A stretch of DNA of 64,000 nucleotides from Zerene cesonia (lineage: Eukaryota; Arthropoda; Insecta; Lepidoptera; Pieridae): the NCBI RefSeq assembly GCF_012273895.1, contig NC_052107.1:434001-498000 (forward strand). The letters run 5' to 3'. Below, in pieces: positions 45,941 to 57,493 of this stretch. How positions within the stretch are numbered: position 1 is the stretch's first letter; each line of letters begins with the position of its first letter. The translations under genes and the position numbers were made by a program. The notes below the pieces were generated by a model, which saw only the letters and a program-made list of their open reading frames with translations, was not told the origin of the DNA and did not search any database.

Positions 45941-46862
45941 CAAAGTTTTTAGAAATATCAATGCGATTTGAAATAACAAATTTCGTATTGTGAATAGTAT
46001 GGAACTCCTGCGCAAGATGCAATTGTTTACATGTTGTGGTAGCAAGGGCAAAACATTTTAATTCATTTACATTGTATAACTGAGATTGAAACTATTTCAT
46101 CCAGTATATTCATCATATAAAACATATCATAACATTATAACATAACAATAAACTCACCGTTTAGTATAAAATAAAGTTAAGAATCTATTCAAACTATGTA
46201 GAATAGGTTATACTCCCTGAATGTTATGAAAGTAAAAGTTAATTATCACCAAGAATTGGTAGTTAAAATATATAAAATAAATAAATAAATTTATATTTAT
46301 ATTTCCTAAATATTTTAAATCAATAATAAAAGATAACTTCCACTAGATATGTCAACAAAACTTAAAATCAATATAAAGACCTGATCGTAATCGCATCTAG
46401 TTAATATACAAATTCTAGAAGCGAACGGTAAGTTCGGTTTCTGTAAATAACACACAAAACCAATAAAAAGCGGCACTTCCAAAACTCACACCTATTTGTA
46501 AGACACGTCGTGATCTATTTCGATCGTATCAACACCTGTCGTGGGGATACACACGATTAACAATACGACTGCGAGACCGTTCACGTGACGACTGTACGAT
46601 ATTAAAAGATAATTCTAATAAAAAATTATTTTTGTTAAATGTAAATAGAGATAATTTGTCTGGTAAAAAAATAAGTTGTTTATTTATTCTCTATTAATCT
46701 AGTAGTTAAATTTTCAAAGAATAATAACTCTTTTCGGTTGGTCTTCAACTATTTACATAGAAACAGACTTTTCTATTTATAGTACTAGTTGAGTCTACAC
46801 TAGAAAATCGAATGTCATGGAATCCTACCTCACACTTCTAGTTCTTATTATATTATAATATA
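45941..46862. other. A+T-rich spacer
   Basis: No gene recognised. Confidence 0.5.
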
Positions 46863-47083
46863 CTAGGTTTTCGCCTGCGAATTGCCCTCGCAGTCCAAGG
46901 AAAAGCTAGATATTCCGGGTGTCTTACTATGCGTTGCCGTTCTCGTGGGATTTCCGGGATAAAAACTATCCTATATTTTTTCTTGAATCTCATACTATCT
47001 TAGTACCAGAAATCATCCAAATCGGTTTAATTGTTAAGGCGTGAAGAAGAAACTACTTTCACATTTACGAAATTAAGCAGGGA
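46863..47083 (-). mobile_element. Helitron-like element H6-related
   Basis: The minus-strand 3' end reads 'tcgcaggcgaaaacctag', matching the 42390-42554 terminus. The 5' side begins near 'tccctgcttaatttcg'. Confidence 0.65.
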
Positions 47084-47355
47084 TGATATCGCATCAAAGG
47101 TGTGTAAACATTCTCCGTACTTTAACAGTATTTGTGACTGTTTGATTTTCGTCATCTATTTGTGGAAGCACTTCGCCCGAGATTAATTGAAAAATACAAA
47201 CCGAGAAACTATGCATGTTTTTAATTGATTTTTTATATTGGATTCGATCATCATGAATATAAGTGTTGTTTAAAAATAACATTAACAATTGAACAAATGT
47301 GTTATAAAATAATTGGAGGTTACAAACATTTGAGGTATGCAGTAAATATGAATTA
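47084..47355. other. A+T-rich spacer
   Basis: The 94-codon minus frame at 47094-47378 runs into a Helitron end and is not called. Confidence 0.45.
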
Positions 47356-47557
47356 CTAGCTTCACCCCGCGGTTTCACCCGCGTAAGTGCGTATCCCGTA
47401 GAAATATCGGGATAAAAAGTAGCCTTTATGTTATTCCAGTTGTCCGGCTATCTACGTACCAAATTTCATTGCAATTGGTTCAGTAGCTTGTGCGTGAAAG
47501 AGCAACAAACACACACACACATCCTCACAAACTTTCCCATTTATAATATTAGTAGTA
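47356..47557 (-). mobile_element. Helitron H1, full length, with (CA)n expansion
   Basis: Minus strand: 5' end changed to TACTACTAATATTATAAA, 3' end 'gtgaaaccgcggggtgaag' then CTAG. A (CA)n run at 47508-47520 sits where other copies have 'gtgtgtgtttg', a short internal microsatellite. Confidence 0.88.
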
Positions 47558-48037
47558 TATGTTTTTTTTTGCGTTATAGATTAATTTATCAAGATTTTGT
47601 CAAGCTTGTACGTTCGTCCTAGAAATGCTCCAAACCTTAAGACATCGTGCTGTCGACTCTCACCAGCTGAATTTCAATGCATGTATAACTTTAAAACATA
47701 CATATTAAACACCTCATTAACTTATTCCTCACTAAATCCCATCCAATGTTGTTGGTTACAATATTAAACTAAAACACACTTTAATAAGGCTACTGGTCTC
47801 TTATACGAAAAAACACAACAGTGATCCTCTATTTACAAACATTGAGGATATTGTAGTAATTTCAGTATAACTATAAGAAGGTAAATATATTCTTAAACTG
47901 AATATTTCCTCTGTTATCGTTACCCTCGATAAGTATGTACAATAACAGTTTATAAAAAATAACAATGGCTAAATGTATAAATTCTTTGTAACTGTTTTTA
48001 TATGATACGACACGATTTTGACGAGATTTTTTCATGC
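47558..48037. other. A+T-rich spacer
   Basis: No gene recognised. Confidence 0.5.
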
Positions 48038-48285
48038 TTGAAACAGGAAGAATGGTGGTTGGCCTGATGGTAAGTAATCACTTCCCGCTTGAAAGGGGTA
48101 AGGGTAAGAAAAGGATGACGACTGGAAAGAAGACGGACTGGGTAGAGCAGGGAAAAGAAAATGGGCATCTGGTTCTTCCTATCATCGTACGAAACACAGT
48201 GGTATGTTAGGATTTCACGCCGGATTTCTATGAGGGTTTGGTAGTTTCCTGGTGTACCCAATTATTACACAAAGCGCGTTTCACT
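48038..48285 (-). mobile_element. P1 retroposon, degraded
   Basis: 'tggttggcctgatggtaagt' at the left and 'aaacacagtggtatgttagg' in the middle fit the P1 complement. The head region near 48260-48285 is diverged. Confidence 0.65.
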
Positions 48286-48327
48286 CTCTCACATATAATA
48301 AAATGAATGGACATTTTGGTATTTCGT

Positions 48328-48457
48328 CATCATCATCATGCTGGGACATACGCCTCCTATGAGGGTTTAGGCCATAATCCACCACGCTGGCCAAGTGCGG
48401 GTTGTCACATGTCGTCGAACTTTTGATTCTTGGACATGCCGGTTTCCTCACGGTGTT
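48328..48457 (-). mobile_element. S2 SINE, partial, internal deletion
   Basis: 'catcatcatcatgctgggac' lacks about 20 bases found in the same place in other S2 tails. Only the 3' half is present. Confidence 0.8.
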
Positions 48458-48579
48458 CTATTAACTGTTAATCATTATAATTAACCTTTTCACAAATGCT
48501 TGAACTAAAGTTAATATTACTCATTAAAAAATGAATAACGATGCTTGTCATTCAATCAATATTTTTTTTTTAAACCAAT

Positions 48580-48733
48580 TAGCTGGCTTTGCCTGTGGTA
48601 AGCCTATGTCGCAAAATGTAGTTGCAGTTTCTAATGGTGAAAGAATTTTTGAAATCAATCCAGTGGTTTTTGCGTGAAAGTGTTACAAACATTCAAAAAT
48701 ATAAATGTTTCCACTCTAAAATATTAGTGTAGA
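48580..48733 (-). mobile_element. Helitron-like element H2
   Basis: Minus strand starts TCTACACTAATATTTTAGAG; the 3' end is eroded ('aaagccagctaa'). Confidence 0.72.
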
Positions 48734-49329
48734 TGTCTAGATTAAACGTAGTACACTGACTACATTTAATAACACGAGTTTATCCGTATATGGAAAAATA
48801 TCACATTTTATTCGTTAATTAATTCAGCTTTGGCCTTAAATTTTTACCGAAAGTTTAATGCAATTCAATAAATATAAGATTGTTGCAAAAAACCTAACGA
48901 TATTTATAAAAAAAACACTCACACGATAACATCGTAACGTCTAAATGCGTCTAGGTGTATCAGTTGAGAAATTGCCAAAAGATTAGGGATCTACTCGCTG
49001 TGTAGGCGTTATTGATGGCTGAAAAACTTCGCGGCTTAACTATGCTGATTTATCGACATATAATAATTCTGTATTCCGGTTATTGACTTCCATTCTGTAT
49101 TCATTACCTTACTTTGTAAACATTTTTATATGTTACGATATTTATATTTCGACATTTTATTAAGGAGTTTATTAGATAAAGATAAAAGATGTGAAGAAGT
49201 GTTTGTAGACTAACCCTGGTTCATGGCATATTGAATAACTATGTAAGATTTAAATAAGAATAAGAATATAATAAGAAATAATTATAAGAGTACTATGATC
49301 AGGGGATTGGTAAGAAGATACGCGTTTTA
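48734..49329. other. A+T-rich spacer
   Basis: No gene recognised. Confidence 0.5.
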
Positions 49330-49594
49330 ATAGAAGTACCACACCCCCACCGAAGACCGTGGAATAGCATACTACTGTGTTTCGTTCGGTGAGTGGGGGA
49401 GCTGGTGCCCGTATCCTTTTCCTTACCCTTCCCAGTAATTTCCTTTATTCCTCGCTTAAATCCTTTCTTAATCCCTTTCCAATTTGAAGCCGACAATCCA
49501 TTTGTAAAGGTCTGCAATCAATTCATGAGCGGTTGTAGCGTTTACCATCAGGGAATCCTCCAGCTTCTCACTGCCGACTATGACATAAAAAAGA
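49330..49594 (+). mobile_element. P1 retroposon lacking its head
   Basis: It begins within the family at 'gaagtaccacacccccaccg' and ends 'gccgactatgacat' and a short A run. The two complementary open frames inside follow from the repeat sequence. Confidence 0.75.
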
Positions 49595-50627
49595 CATTTT
49601 TACCGACATCCCCAAAAACGATATTCTAAATTTAACTGTATTTTCTATTCTTGCTCTATATTTTTTATATTCTGTTGCAAAATTGAAAGCAAAAATATTT
49701 AAATTATTATTGACTTCATAACATCAAAACACGTAAAACGAAACACGTAAGAACGATTAAAATAAGTCGAGGAAATAGATCAACTAGTATTTACATCAAC
49801 AGTGTAGCGGCAATATTAATTAAAGCGTTATTTATACGTAAAAATAAACAAGCAGCTAGCAAAAATTCAAAACAAAACGTATAACAAGTAGAAATATTTT
49901 ACATAAGTCGGGGAGATACATCAAAAGTGTTTCTTAGCATTATTTTAACCGCGATAGACGTTAACATGATCTGGCAATTTTATTAATGACGATAATGTTT
50001 TGAAAATATTGCCAGCAACTACAGTTTAAAGTGTGTTGATCTCGTGTTTTATATCTATTTCAAAAATATGAGTCGTTAATTAATTTTCACCTAATTTCGC
50101 GGTCGCGTACTAAAAATAACGGTATTCGTCTAACGTAGACGCGGGTTTTCGTGTAAAATCACAGCTGGTTGTTCACTGGACTTCAAAATTGGCGCATGTT
50201 AGTGAAATGTTTATGTAGTGACACGCTTTCGCTTCGCTTTCGCGGCGGAGAATGCAGTTGTTGTTATTCTAAAACAAATCTAAAACAGTCATTGTTATGT
50301 ACAGATAATCTAATTGTTTAAAAATAAAATACCATTACTTAACCAATTTTTATAAATGATTTCTGCAAACTTCCACACCTTTAAATCACCCAAATTCTGG
50401 TCTTATAAAATCTATTTAATAACAAATTATTAACGTAAACAATAGAAAACCTGAATGAAAACAAATAAAAACACTCCATATTCTTGTAACAAAATTATGT
50501 ATCACAATACAAGTATCACAGCGGTTCGAAACGGCTCTGATACTTGCCACTACAATACATTTAACAAACAATTGTAAGCGCTATAACGCAAATTGGTCGT
50601 CGCGAATAGAAATCAGGTACCAGCCAT
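49595..50627. other. A+T-rich DNA with a CpG-rich patch
   Basis: 50095-50255 holds several CpG-rich stretches ('ttcgcttcgctttcgcggcg'). No coding or promoter assignment can be supported. Confidence 0.4.
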
Positions 50628-50704
50628 AAATCTGCTTGGACGTCGGCATTCCCGCTAAATATAAACGCATACAGCTCAAATAAAAACTCAATACTGCACG
50701 GGTT
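50628..50704. repeat. 77-bp sequence duplicated across the gap, left copy
   Basis: Identical base for base to 51705-51781. See the gap entry. Confidence 0.98.
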
Positions 50705-51704
50705 NNNNNNNNNNNNNNNNNNNNNNNNNNNNNNNNNNNNNNNNNNNNNNNNNNNNNNNNNNNNNNNNNNNNNNNNNNNNNNNNNNNNNNNNNNNNNNNN
50801 NNNNNNNNNNNNNNNNNNNNNNNNNNNNNNNNNNNNNNNNNNNNNNNNNNNNNNNNNNNNNNNNNNNNNNNNNNNNNNNNNNNNNNNNNNNNNNNNNNNN
50901 NNNNNNNNNNNNNNNNNNNNNNNNNNNNNNNNNNNNNNNNNNNNNNNNNNNNNNNNNNNNNNNNNNNNNNNNNNNNNNNNNNNNNNNNNNNNNNNNNNNN
51001 NNNNNNNNNNNNNNNNNNNNNNNNNNNNNNNNNNNNNNNNNNNNNNNNNNNNNNNNNNNNNNNNNNNNNNNNNNNNNNNNNNNNNNNNNNNNNNNNNNNN
51101 NNNNNNNNNNNNNNNNNNNNNNNNNNNNNNNNNNNNNNNNNNNNNNNNNNNNNNNNNNNNNNNNNNNNNNNNNNNNNNNNNNNNNNNNNNNNNNNNNNNN
51201 NNNNNNNNNNNNNNNNNNNNNNNNNNNNNNNNNNNNNNNNNNNNNNNNNNNNNNNNNNNNNNNNNNNNNNNNNNNNNNNNNNNNNNNNNNNNNNNNNNNN
51301 NNNNNNNNNNNNNNNNNNNNNNNNNNNNNNNNNNNNNNNNNNNNNNNNNNNNNNNNNNNNNNNNNNNNNNNNNNNNNNNNNNNNNNNNNNNNNNNNNNNN
51401 NNNNNNNNNNNNNNNNNNNNNNNNNNNNNNNNNNNNNNNNNNNNNNNNNNNNNNNNNNNNNNNNNNNNNNNNNNNNNNNNNNNNNNNNNNNNNNNNNNNN
51501 NNNNNNNNNNNNNNNNNNNNNNNNNNNNNNNNNNNNNNNNNNNNNNNNNNNNNNNNNNNNNNNNNNNNNNNNNNNNNNNNNNNNNNNNNNNNNNNNNNNN
51601 NNNNNNNNNNNNNNNNNNNNNNNNNNNNNNNNNNNNNNNNNNNNNNNNNNNNNNNNNNNNNNNNNNNNNNNNNNNNNNNNNNNNNNNNNNNNNNNNNNNN
51701 NNNN
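50705..51704. other. Assembly gap, exactly 1000 N, flanked by identical 77-mers
   Basis: The last 77 bases before the N run equal the first 77 bases after it. De Bruijn graph contigs overlap by exactly k at shared nodes, and 77 is a commonly used k. The likely reading is two abutting contigs joined with a placeholder, so the true sequence may have no gap and one copy of the 77 bp. A collapsed tandem repeat is the alternative. Confidence 0.9.
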
Positions 51705-51781
51705 AAATCTGCTTGGACGTCGGCATTCCCGCTAAATATAAACGCATACAGCTCAAATAAAAACTCAATACTGCACGGGTT
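51705..51781. repeat. 77-bp sequence duplicated across the gap, right copy
   Basis: Identical to 50628-50704. The 395-codon frame that seems to span the gap, with the same peptide at both ends, is produced by this duplication and the N run. Confidence 0.98.
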
Positions 51782-51963
51782 TAATTCTAGCTGTTATCGA
51801 TTTCAATATGTTATAAATAAGCGTGTTTTAATATGTTTGAGATATGGTATGACTTTTTTCTTTTACATTCTTAGCCAAACTGATTGTTACTTAAATATGT
51901 TAAATTGTTTTCAGGGTTATTTTTTAAGTAAAGAGGTTTTGCATAACTTAAAAAAGGTTCCAA

Positions 51964-52127
51964 TCTATACTAATATTATAAAGCTGAAGAGTTTGTTTCT
52001 TTGAACGCACTAATCTCAGGAACTGCTGGTCCGATTTGAAAAACTCTTTCAGTGTTAGATAGCCCATTTATTGAGAAAGGCTATAGGCTTTATATATACA
52101 ACGAACGAAGCCGGGACGAACAGCTTG
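51964..52127 (+). mobile_element. Helitron-like element H7
   Basis: Starts TCTATACTAATATTATAAAG and ends 'gaagccgggacgaacagcttg', with CTTG in place of CTAG. Internal text 'gttagatagcccatttattg' is shared with 61769-61933. Confidence 0.75.
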
Positions 52128-52989
52128 TTCCATATAAAGAGATAGGAGTTAAGATTTTTTTTATTGCGTTGTTTGAATGTTAAATTGATTTTGGATTAAA
52201 AAAAACGCGATAGAATAAGGTTTTAATATGTTCCTATGATACATAGTATAAATAAGTCTATGATGTACATACAATTTGCCTTATTTTGCCTCCGATTTCA
52301 CAACCAAACTATATCTATCTTTGCTTATATATGCTTTCATTACAAACTGTCCAGTCGTTGGCGTCAAAGAGAAATATACAGACTTTTCATTAAATAAACA
52401 ATACTATAATAGTGTTCATATGTACTTCAGATAATTAACAAAACTTCGCAGCAAACATTGTGAGCGCCATACAAACCTCACAGCAATGAGATGAAAGAAA
52501 ACAACGTTTAAAGAAAACAACAGTTTCACGTAATGTCCCTCAAATTATAACTAGGTTTATCACCACCAGGTGCGTAAAGGTGTAAAGTTTTTATTGCATT
52601 ACACTCGAACTATTTCTTACTCGGTAATGTTCATGGTTTTTACAATGGGCTCGATCCAGATTATTTATAGGTTAAGGCTAGCTAGATGACAGTGGGTGGA
52701 CAGTTTGGTGCCGATGGATTAAAAGTGTGAAATAGGAAAGTTAGGTATCGACTATCTATTATATAAAATAAAAATAAGTTTATTTCTCAACCATACAATA
52801 AACCTACAAACAAAACGTTGGTCCCGTACTAGATAATCTGTATTATAGGTATCGATACCCTTCCAATGGTAAAAACAGTTGAAAAAAAAGTTAAAAGTTA
52901 TATAAATACAAACAAAAAAAATAAGTAAAAAAAAAATATATATTATATAAAAAGAGAAAATTCAATTAAAAAAACCAAAATTCCGGATT
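52128..52989. other. A+T-rich spacer
   Basis: No gene recognised. Confidence 0.5.
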
Positions 52990-53096
52990 AGCATTTGATC
53001 AGGGTGGTGGATGGCCTGAACCCTCATAGGAGGCTTGTATCCCAGCGGTGGGAACGTATTATGTTACCATATATATGGGCTAATGATGATGATGAT
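52990..53096 (+). mobile_element. S2 SINE, 5'-truncated
   Basis: 'ggtggatggcctgaaccctc' to a (ATG)n end, with about 15 extra bases ('attatgttaccatat') inserted before the tail. Confidence 0.8.
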
Positions 53097-53952
53097 GTAT
53101 ACATAGCATAGGATATTCTATGAAGCATTGCGCAGTCGGAAGTCAGGTACATGTGATCAAGAGCTGTCTGAAAACCTGACGTAAACATAATATATGCAAT
53201 AGTGTGTGTATCTGTTCCACAGTGGCCACGTTTTGAGATAATATTTAATATTTATAATAATTAGTTTTAACCTTTGTAAAGAATGAAGAATGCGGTAATT
53301 AAACTATACATAAGGAAGTATTCATATAAATAAATATTATGTATATTATATATAATATATATTAACTCTTTGGGTTTCCATTACGGTTAATTCTATTTGA
53401 CCTGACTCTAACATTAAATTTATTTATTTATAAACGTTATTTTCTTAACTACTATTAATTATTATTATAAATTGTATCAACCTGACTCTTCATTAAAGAA
53501 ACATATTATTTAAGCTGTCTTACCTTTAATCTCCGTTAAATTAATATTAAAGCAATATCTCGAACACGATTTTTAATTAAACGCAGCCACTATAGAACGG
53601 CTCAACATCCGGCGATAAAAAACTCTGACATTTGAATGACAGACGTCTGTTTACCTTCCCAGAAGGTGTGATGTGCGGATATATGACGCAATGGCAAACA
53701 AGAATAATTTTTAATCTGCGGCTTCAATTTGTGAATCGTGCTTTTAGGAAGTGAAATAGTGGTGTTTATGGGATCTCGGATCGTAGGTGATTGGGGAAAT
53801 GGTTTTATAAAATCCGATTTAGAGGCGTTGGAGTCAGATATGATAGAAAATTTTTAAGGAAATTACACTTAAAAAAATCCTACAAAAGCAAATATCTGTG
53901 TTTGTTTTTTACTTTATTTAAAAATTAAATAATCTATATATATATATATAAT
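53097..53952. other. A+T-rich spacer with AT palindromes
   Basis: Strongly A+T-rich palindromic text at 53338-53366. No gene recognised. Confidence 0.5.
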
Positions 53953-54104
53953 CTAGACACTCGTCCCGACTCCGCTTGGATATCAAGCTTCCTGCTTTAT
54001 CCTAAGGAAGCATTTAATCGGAATAAAATTCGTTCAGTAGTTTAGTTTTTTTAGTCATCACGGACAAATATTCAAACAAACAAACTTTCACATTTGTAAT
54101 GCTA
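53953..54104 (-). mobile_element. Helitron-like element H5
   Basis: The minus-strand 3' end 'gcggagtcgggacgagtgtc' then TAG matches 63225-63420. The internal part is shortened. Confidence 0.65.
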
Positions 54105-54109
54105 CACCA

Positions 54110-54237
54110 CGATGAATCACCAAATATGCTAAACTGCTCGACCAATTCGGCAATTTTTTTACCTTTTTTATAAGCTAAAAGGAACGTTCTTACGAAGACA
54201 ACATACGTACCACGGGTGAAGCCGGGCGGACAGCTTG
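54110..54237 (+). mobile_element. Helitron-like element H4
   Basis: 'aactgctcgaccaattcggc' and 'gtaccacgggtgaagccggg' then CTTG. It lies a few bases from the H5 copy in the opposite orientation. Confidence 0.6.
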
Positions 54238-55293
54238 TAAATAATATATACAGTAAGTATACATTTGTAAGGTCAAATCAACTTTTTATATACAAGACAA
54301 TTTTTATAACCTTCTTCAAATAACGAGGATGAAGTACTCCTAATAATAGAACTCCTATAAGTAATAGCTCTCTTTGACTTTCAAAGATTTGATATATGAT
54401 AGAAAATTTTAATACGAAACAGATGAACTAATTGTGATGGAGAATCTATTTAACACAAGTCAAGTTTCTGAAATAACAAAAACATAATATCTCCGCACGT
54501 TTGCTAGTATGTATTACTTGTTTAAAGATATTACGATATTTAAAACAGTTGCATTTTTATAAAGCTTCCGCACCACAGTGTATTAGCGAAAAAAAAACAT
54601 TTAAAAACAACACAGCAGCACGGAACCTAAACACTGCATTTACCTATCAGTAAAAACACTTAACAACTAAGGTACTAATAAAATTTCATTCGAATTTCCT
54701 CAAATATTACCTCTGGGCGGAGTCCAAAAACTTTTTAAAGGTCTCGTAAAAACCACAACAATTGCATTTAGCAGCGGAATAAATACTTATAAGCCCACTT
54801 TATGAGGACATCTGCCATAATATTGCCGTATTACATAACTGTGTGTAAGGGTTTGTCTAGAATGTTTTGCGACTGTGCGATTTCATACTAATCTAAATAA
54901 GATACGATTTAAACAAAGACACATTCATAATGTTTATGTGCAATATGAAATATAGATGTTAAACTGTTTGAAGTGTTAAGAGTTTGTATTAATTCACATT
55001 AGAAATGTAGTTGATTTACGCGGTTTTCAATGTTGTTAATACTATCAGATAAAAAAAATATGATTTTACCCACGAGAGGCAATTATATTTAAAATAAATG
55101 ACATTAATAAATAAACATTTACAAAATGTATATTTCTGAACAGTTCTACCAATATAAAGTAATTAAAGGGCTTTTATTATAAAACGATTACAGTTAATTC
55201 CATTCTGAAACATTTAATGTATCATTCTAGAAATTTCCATTTCACACACACGCACGCGCACGTACATCGTACGTTCCGTATTCTATTTTCAAA
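54238..55293. other. A+T-rich spacer
   Basis: Mostly A+T-rich. A CA/CG alternating run (cacacacgcacgcgcacg) is at 55246-55263. No gene is recognised. Confidence 0.45.
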
Positions 55294-55458
55294 ATGGTCG
55301 CGTCATTAGTCGCAAGGAGGAGTCATCGCTATGAACGAAACTTAAGTCGTCTATACGCCGTATTCACTCGCATCGAAGTAATCCCACGCCCACGCTTTTT
55401 CAGTTTTTTAGATGTTGCTTTTGGATGGTATTTAAATTGCTATTGCAGTATAATATAG
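55294..55458 (+). CDS. Small open frame (54 codons) with good start context
   Basis: ATG at 55294 lies in TTTTCAAAATGGTC, close to the insect start-site consensus, and the frame runs to TAG at 55456-55458. The first 34 codons use many CpG-containing codons, with an arginine-rich stretch (MVASLVARRSHRYERNLSRL). The G+C content drops after codon 35. No family is recognised. A splice donor within the frame (for example near 55377) would make it a first coding exon. Chance occurrence within a CpG-rich island is as likely. Confidence 0.2.
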   Translation: MVASLVARRSHRYERNLSRLYAVFTRIEVIPRPRFFSFLDVAFGWYLNCYCSII

Positions 55459-55547
55459 GTATGGTTTCGATCTCCATGACAACGTATTGTTTGTAGTGTC
55501 CCTCTTGTTTATGTAAGAAATAACATTGTTGTAGTATATATAGCTCT

Positions 55548-55620
55548 TAGCCCGTGGTTTCGCCCGCGTAGCTTTAGGAAAAGATAGCTCCGGGGTTTTG
55601 CCCACATAGTTTGTTTTTAT
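55548..55620 (-). mobile_element. Helitron 3'-end fragment
   Basis: The complement contains 'gcgggcgaaaccacgggcta' in the usual terminal position. It lies head to head with the next element. Confidence 0.45.
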
Positions 55621-55659
55621 ATTTGTGGGAAATAAGCAGGTACACAATCAAATTGATGC

Positions 55660-55901
55660 AATATTTGTAGAATTACTGCCATTAATTTGTGATTCACAAA
55701 TATTTACTGACTATTTGTCAACGCACAATCCAAACTACTCGACCGATCGGGCTAAAATTTGTGGTGCAGTAAGCCACTTTGAGGCATCCGCTAAGAATAG
55801 AATCATAACAAATTCTACCCGCAATAAATAAATATAGGATGAAAGTTTCCACTATGAAAATTTATTTTTACCACATAGGCGAAGTTGCGGGCAACAGCTA
55901 C
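55660..55901 (+). mobile_element. Helitron-like element, separate family
   Basis: 'gatcgggctaaaatttgtgg' and 'gaggcatccgctaagaatag' are phrases I know from a common lepidopteran Helitron family. It ends 'ggcgaagttgcgggcaacag' then CTAC. Confidence 0.55.
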
Positions 55902-56189
55902 TCCATCTATACACATACTCATAAATATATCTGAAAGGCCCCAGACATGACGCAATGAACGCTAAAAGAATATTATATTATCCCCCAGTGTCCATTAGGA
56001 TCGATACTCCATAAACAGTAGTGATCAAAGACCGGTACCGGCTAGCTGTCCTCACCTCGGTCCGGCGCCAGCGCAGACAAACAAACATACACTTAAAATA
56101 AACCACTTAGAGGGTGAAATTCGCAGAGGCGTGGCTTGAACCCGCTGACAGAGTTTTATATTCAAATAGCTTTGTTATCCTACGCGTGC
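55902..56189. other. Unassigned DNA
   Basis: A slightly G+C-richer patch at 56020-56085. No gene recognised. Confidence 0.45.
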
Positions 56190-56320
56190 ATACTTAATGC
56201 ATGGATGTATGGATGTTTGTCACTCTTTCACGCGACAAGAGCTTATCATATCTGAATAAAATTTGGTACAGAGATAGTTTTCTGCCTGCGAGTGATACCG
56301 TGGCTTACAGATAGTAAGAC
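56190..56320 (+). mobile_element. Helitron H1-like fragment
   Basis: 'ggatgtttgtcactctttca' and 'aaatttggtacagagatag' match the H1 5' half. Ends not preserved. Confidence 0.5.
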
Positions 56321-56879
56321 TTTAATAATGTATATGCAACCGAACAGCGGTTTTTGGGTTAAAGACTATCAAACGAATATCACCTTTTATATTTAAAAAC
56401 CAGTAGGATATCTTCTTATTTTCATTATTTCTATGAAACCCTGATGATTAATGAAAAAACAAGTGAAAACGCATAGAAAATACTTCAGAAATCTAAATAA
56501 CCAATAGGACAAAATCTATCACATTTAAAAACACAGAAAATTTGAAATAAATTCATATAAGAAAAGAAGATTCTTAAGCAGCTCTAATTTTTAATAATCA
56601 AAACCTTCTTCGCCAAGAAACCTTCATGAAACGACCATTTTATTAAATACCAAACAGAATGCTTGCTAGAACTAATAAAAAAGCACCTTGACCATAAAAT
56701 GGCGTGTGGCCAAGTTTACGATGACCTCCTACGGTCGGGATTATGGAACCTCTTGCGATTCGCAATTGACCTGCCTTCATATCCTCAAAGGAGATAGGGA
56801 AGCGCATCAAATTGATATCTGTGTATACCTTTAATATCCTTAGTAAAATAAATTGTTATTGTGAATGTTTAAGATATAT
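56321..56879. other. A+T-rich spacer
   Basis: The phrase 'ccataaaatggcg' at 56692 also occurs at 25153, so an unnamed repeat is likely at 56690-56830. Confidence 0.4.
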
Positions 56880-56990
56880 AACTTTTAACAGACATTAAAA
56901 AACGAGGTTCTCAATTCGACTTAATTGTTTTGTAATTGTTACCTCAGAACTATTGACTGGATAATGATTATTTGATATTTAAGAGCTGCT
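56880..56990 (+). repeat. Dispersed 'aggttctcaattcgact' repeat
   Basis: 'gaggttctcaattcgactt' and 'gttacctcagaactattgac' match 27117-27260 in part. Confidence 0.5.
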
Positions 56991-57114
56991 TGCTGCCTAC
57001 TTAGTGTTATCATCTAATTTGATCTTTTTCTGACAAATTGAAGGTAGTGTTGTATAATATTAAGCAATTGGGAATTGCATGTCCTCATATTATGCGATCT
57101 GCAAAAGTGCTTGT

Positions 57115-57245
57115 TTGTTTTTAACCGACTTTAAAAGAGAAGGAGGTTCTCAATTCGATTGTTTTTTTTTGTGTTAGTTGTGAAGTGTTTTACTTTTTAG
57201 TGGGTGAACTGATTTTGTAGATTCTTATATATTCAAAAGCCGTTA
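57115..57245 (+). repeat. Dispersed 'aaccgactttaaaa' repeat
   Basis: 'ttaaccgactttaaaagaga' followed by 'aggttctcaattcgatt', in the same order as the copies above. Confidence 0.55.
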
Positions 57246-57345
57246 TTTTACTTGCTTTATTTATTATTAAAGTATATTGTGTGATATAAGACAGTTTCGT
57301 CCAATCGATCATTATATCTCTCAAATCCAAGGTCTCGATACAATA

Positions 57346-57491
57346 TCATCACTATATAGTATAAAACAATGACGCTTTCTCTGTCTGTTCCTGTGTCCTT
57401 TATGTATGCTTAAATTTAAAACTACGCAACGGATTTAAATGAGGTTTTGTATAGATACAGCGATCAAGAGGAAGGTTCATATGTATAATAA
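57346..57491 (+). mobile_element. Helitron H3, 5' half (split by a LINE)
   Basis: Starts TCATCACTATATAGTATAAA after A and runs to 'atatgtataataa', where the other H3 copies continue with 'catct'. The element resumes at 58522. Confidence 0.85.
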
Positions 57492-57493
57492 GT

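Noticed and set aside
45738..46051. Two overlapping frames with Thr-His repeats
   Set aside because: They translate a GT/GA-rich simple-sequence tract in two frames.
50581..51768. 395-codon minus-strand open frame with the same peptide at both ends
   Set aside because: The middle is the N gap, and the repeated peptide comes from the duplicated 77-mer at the contig ends.
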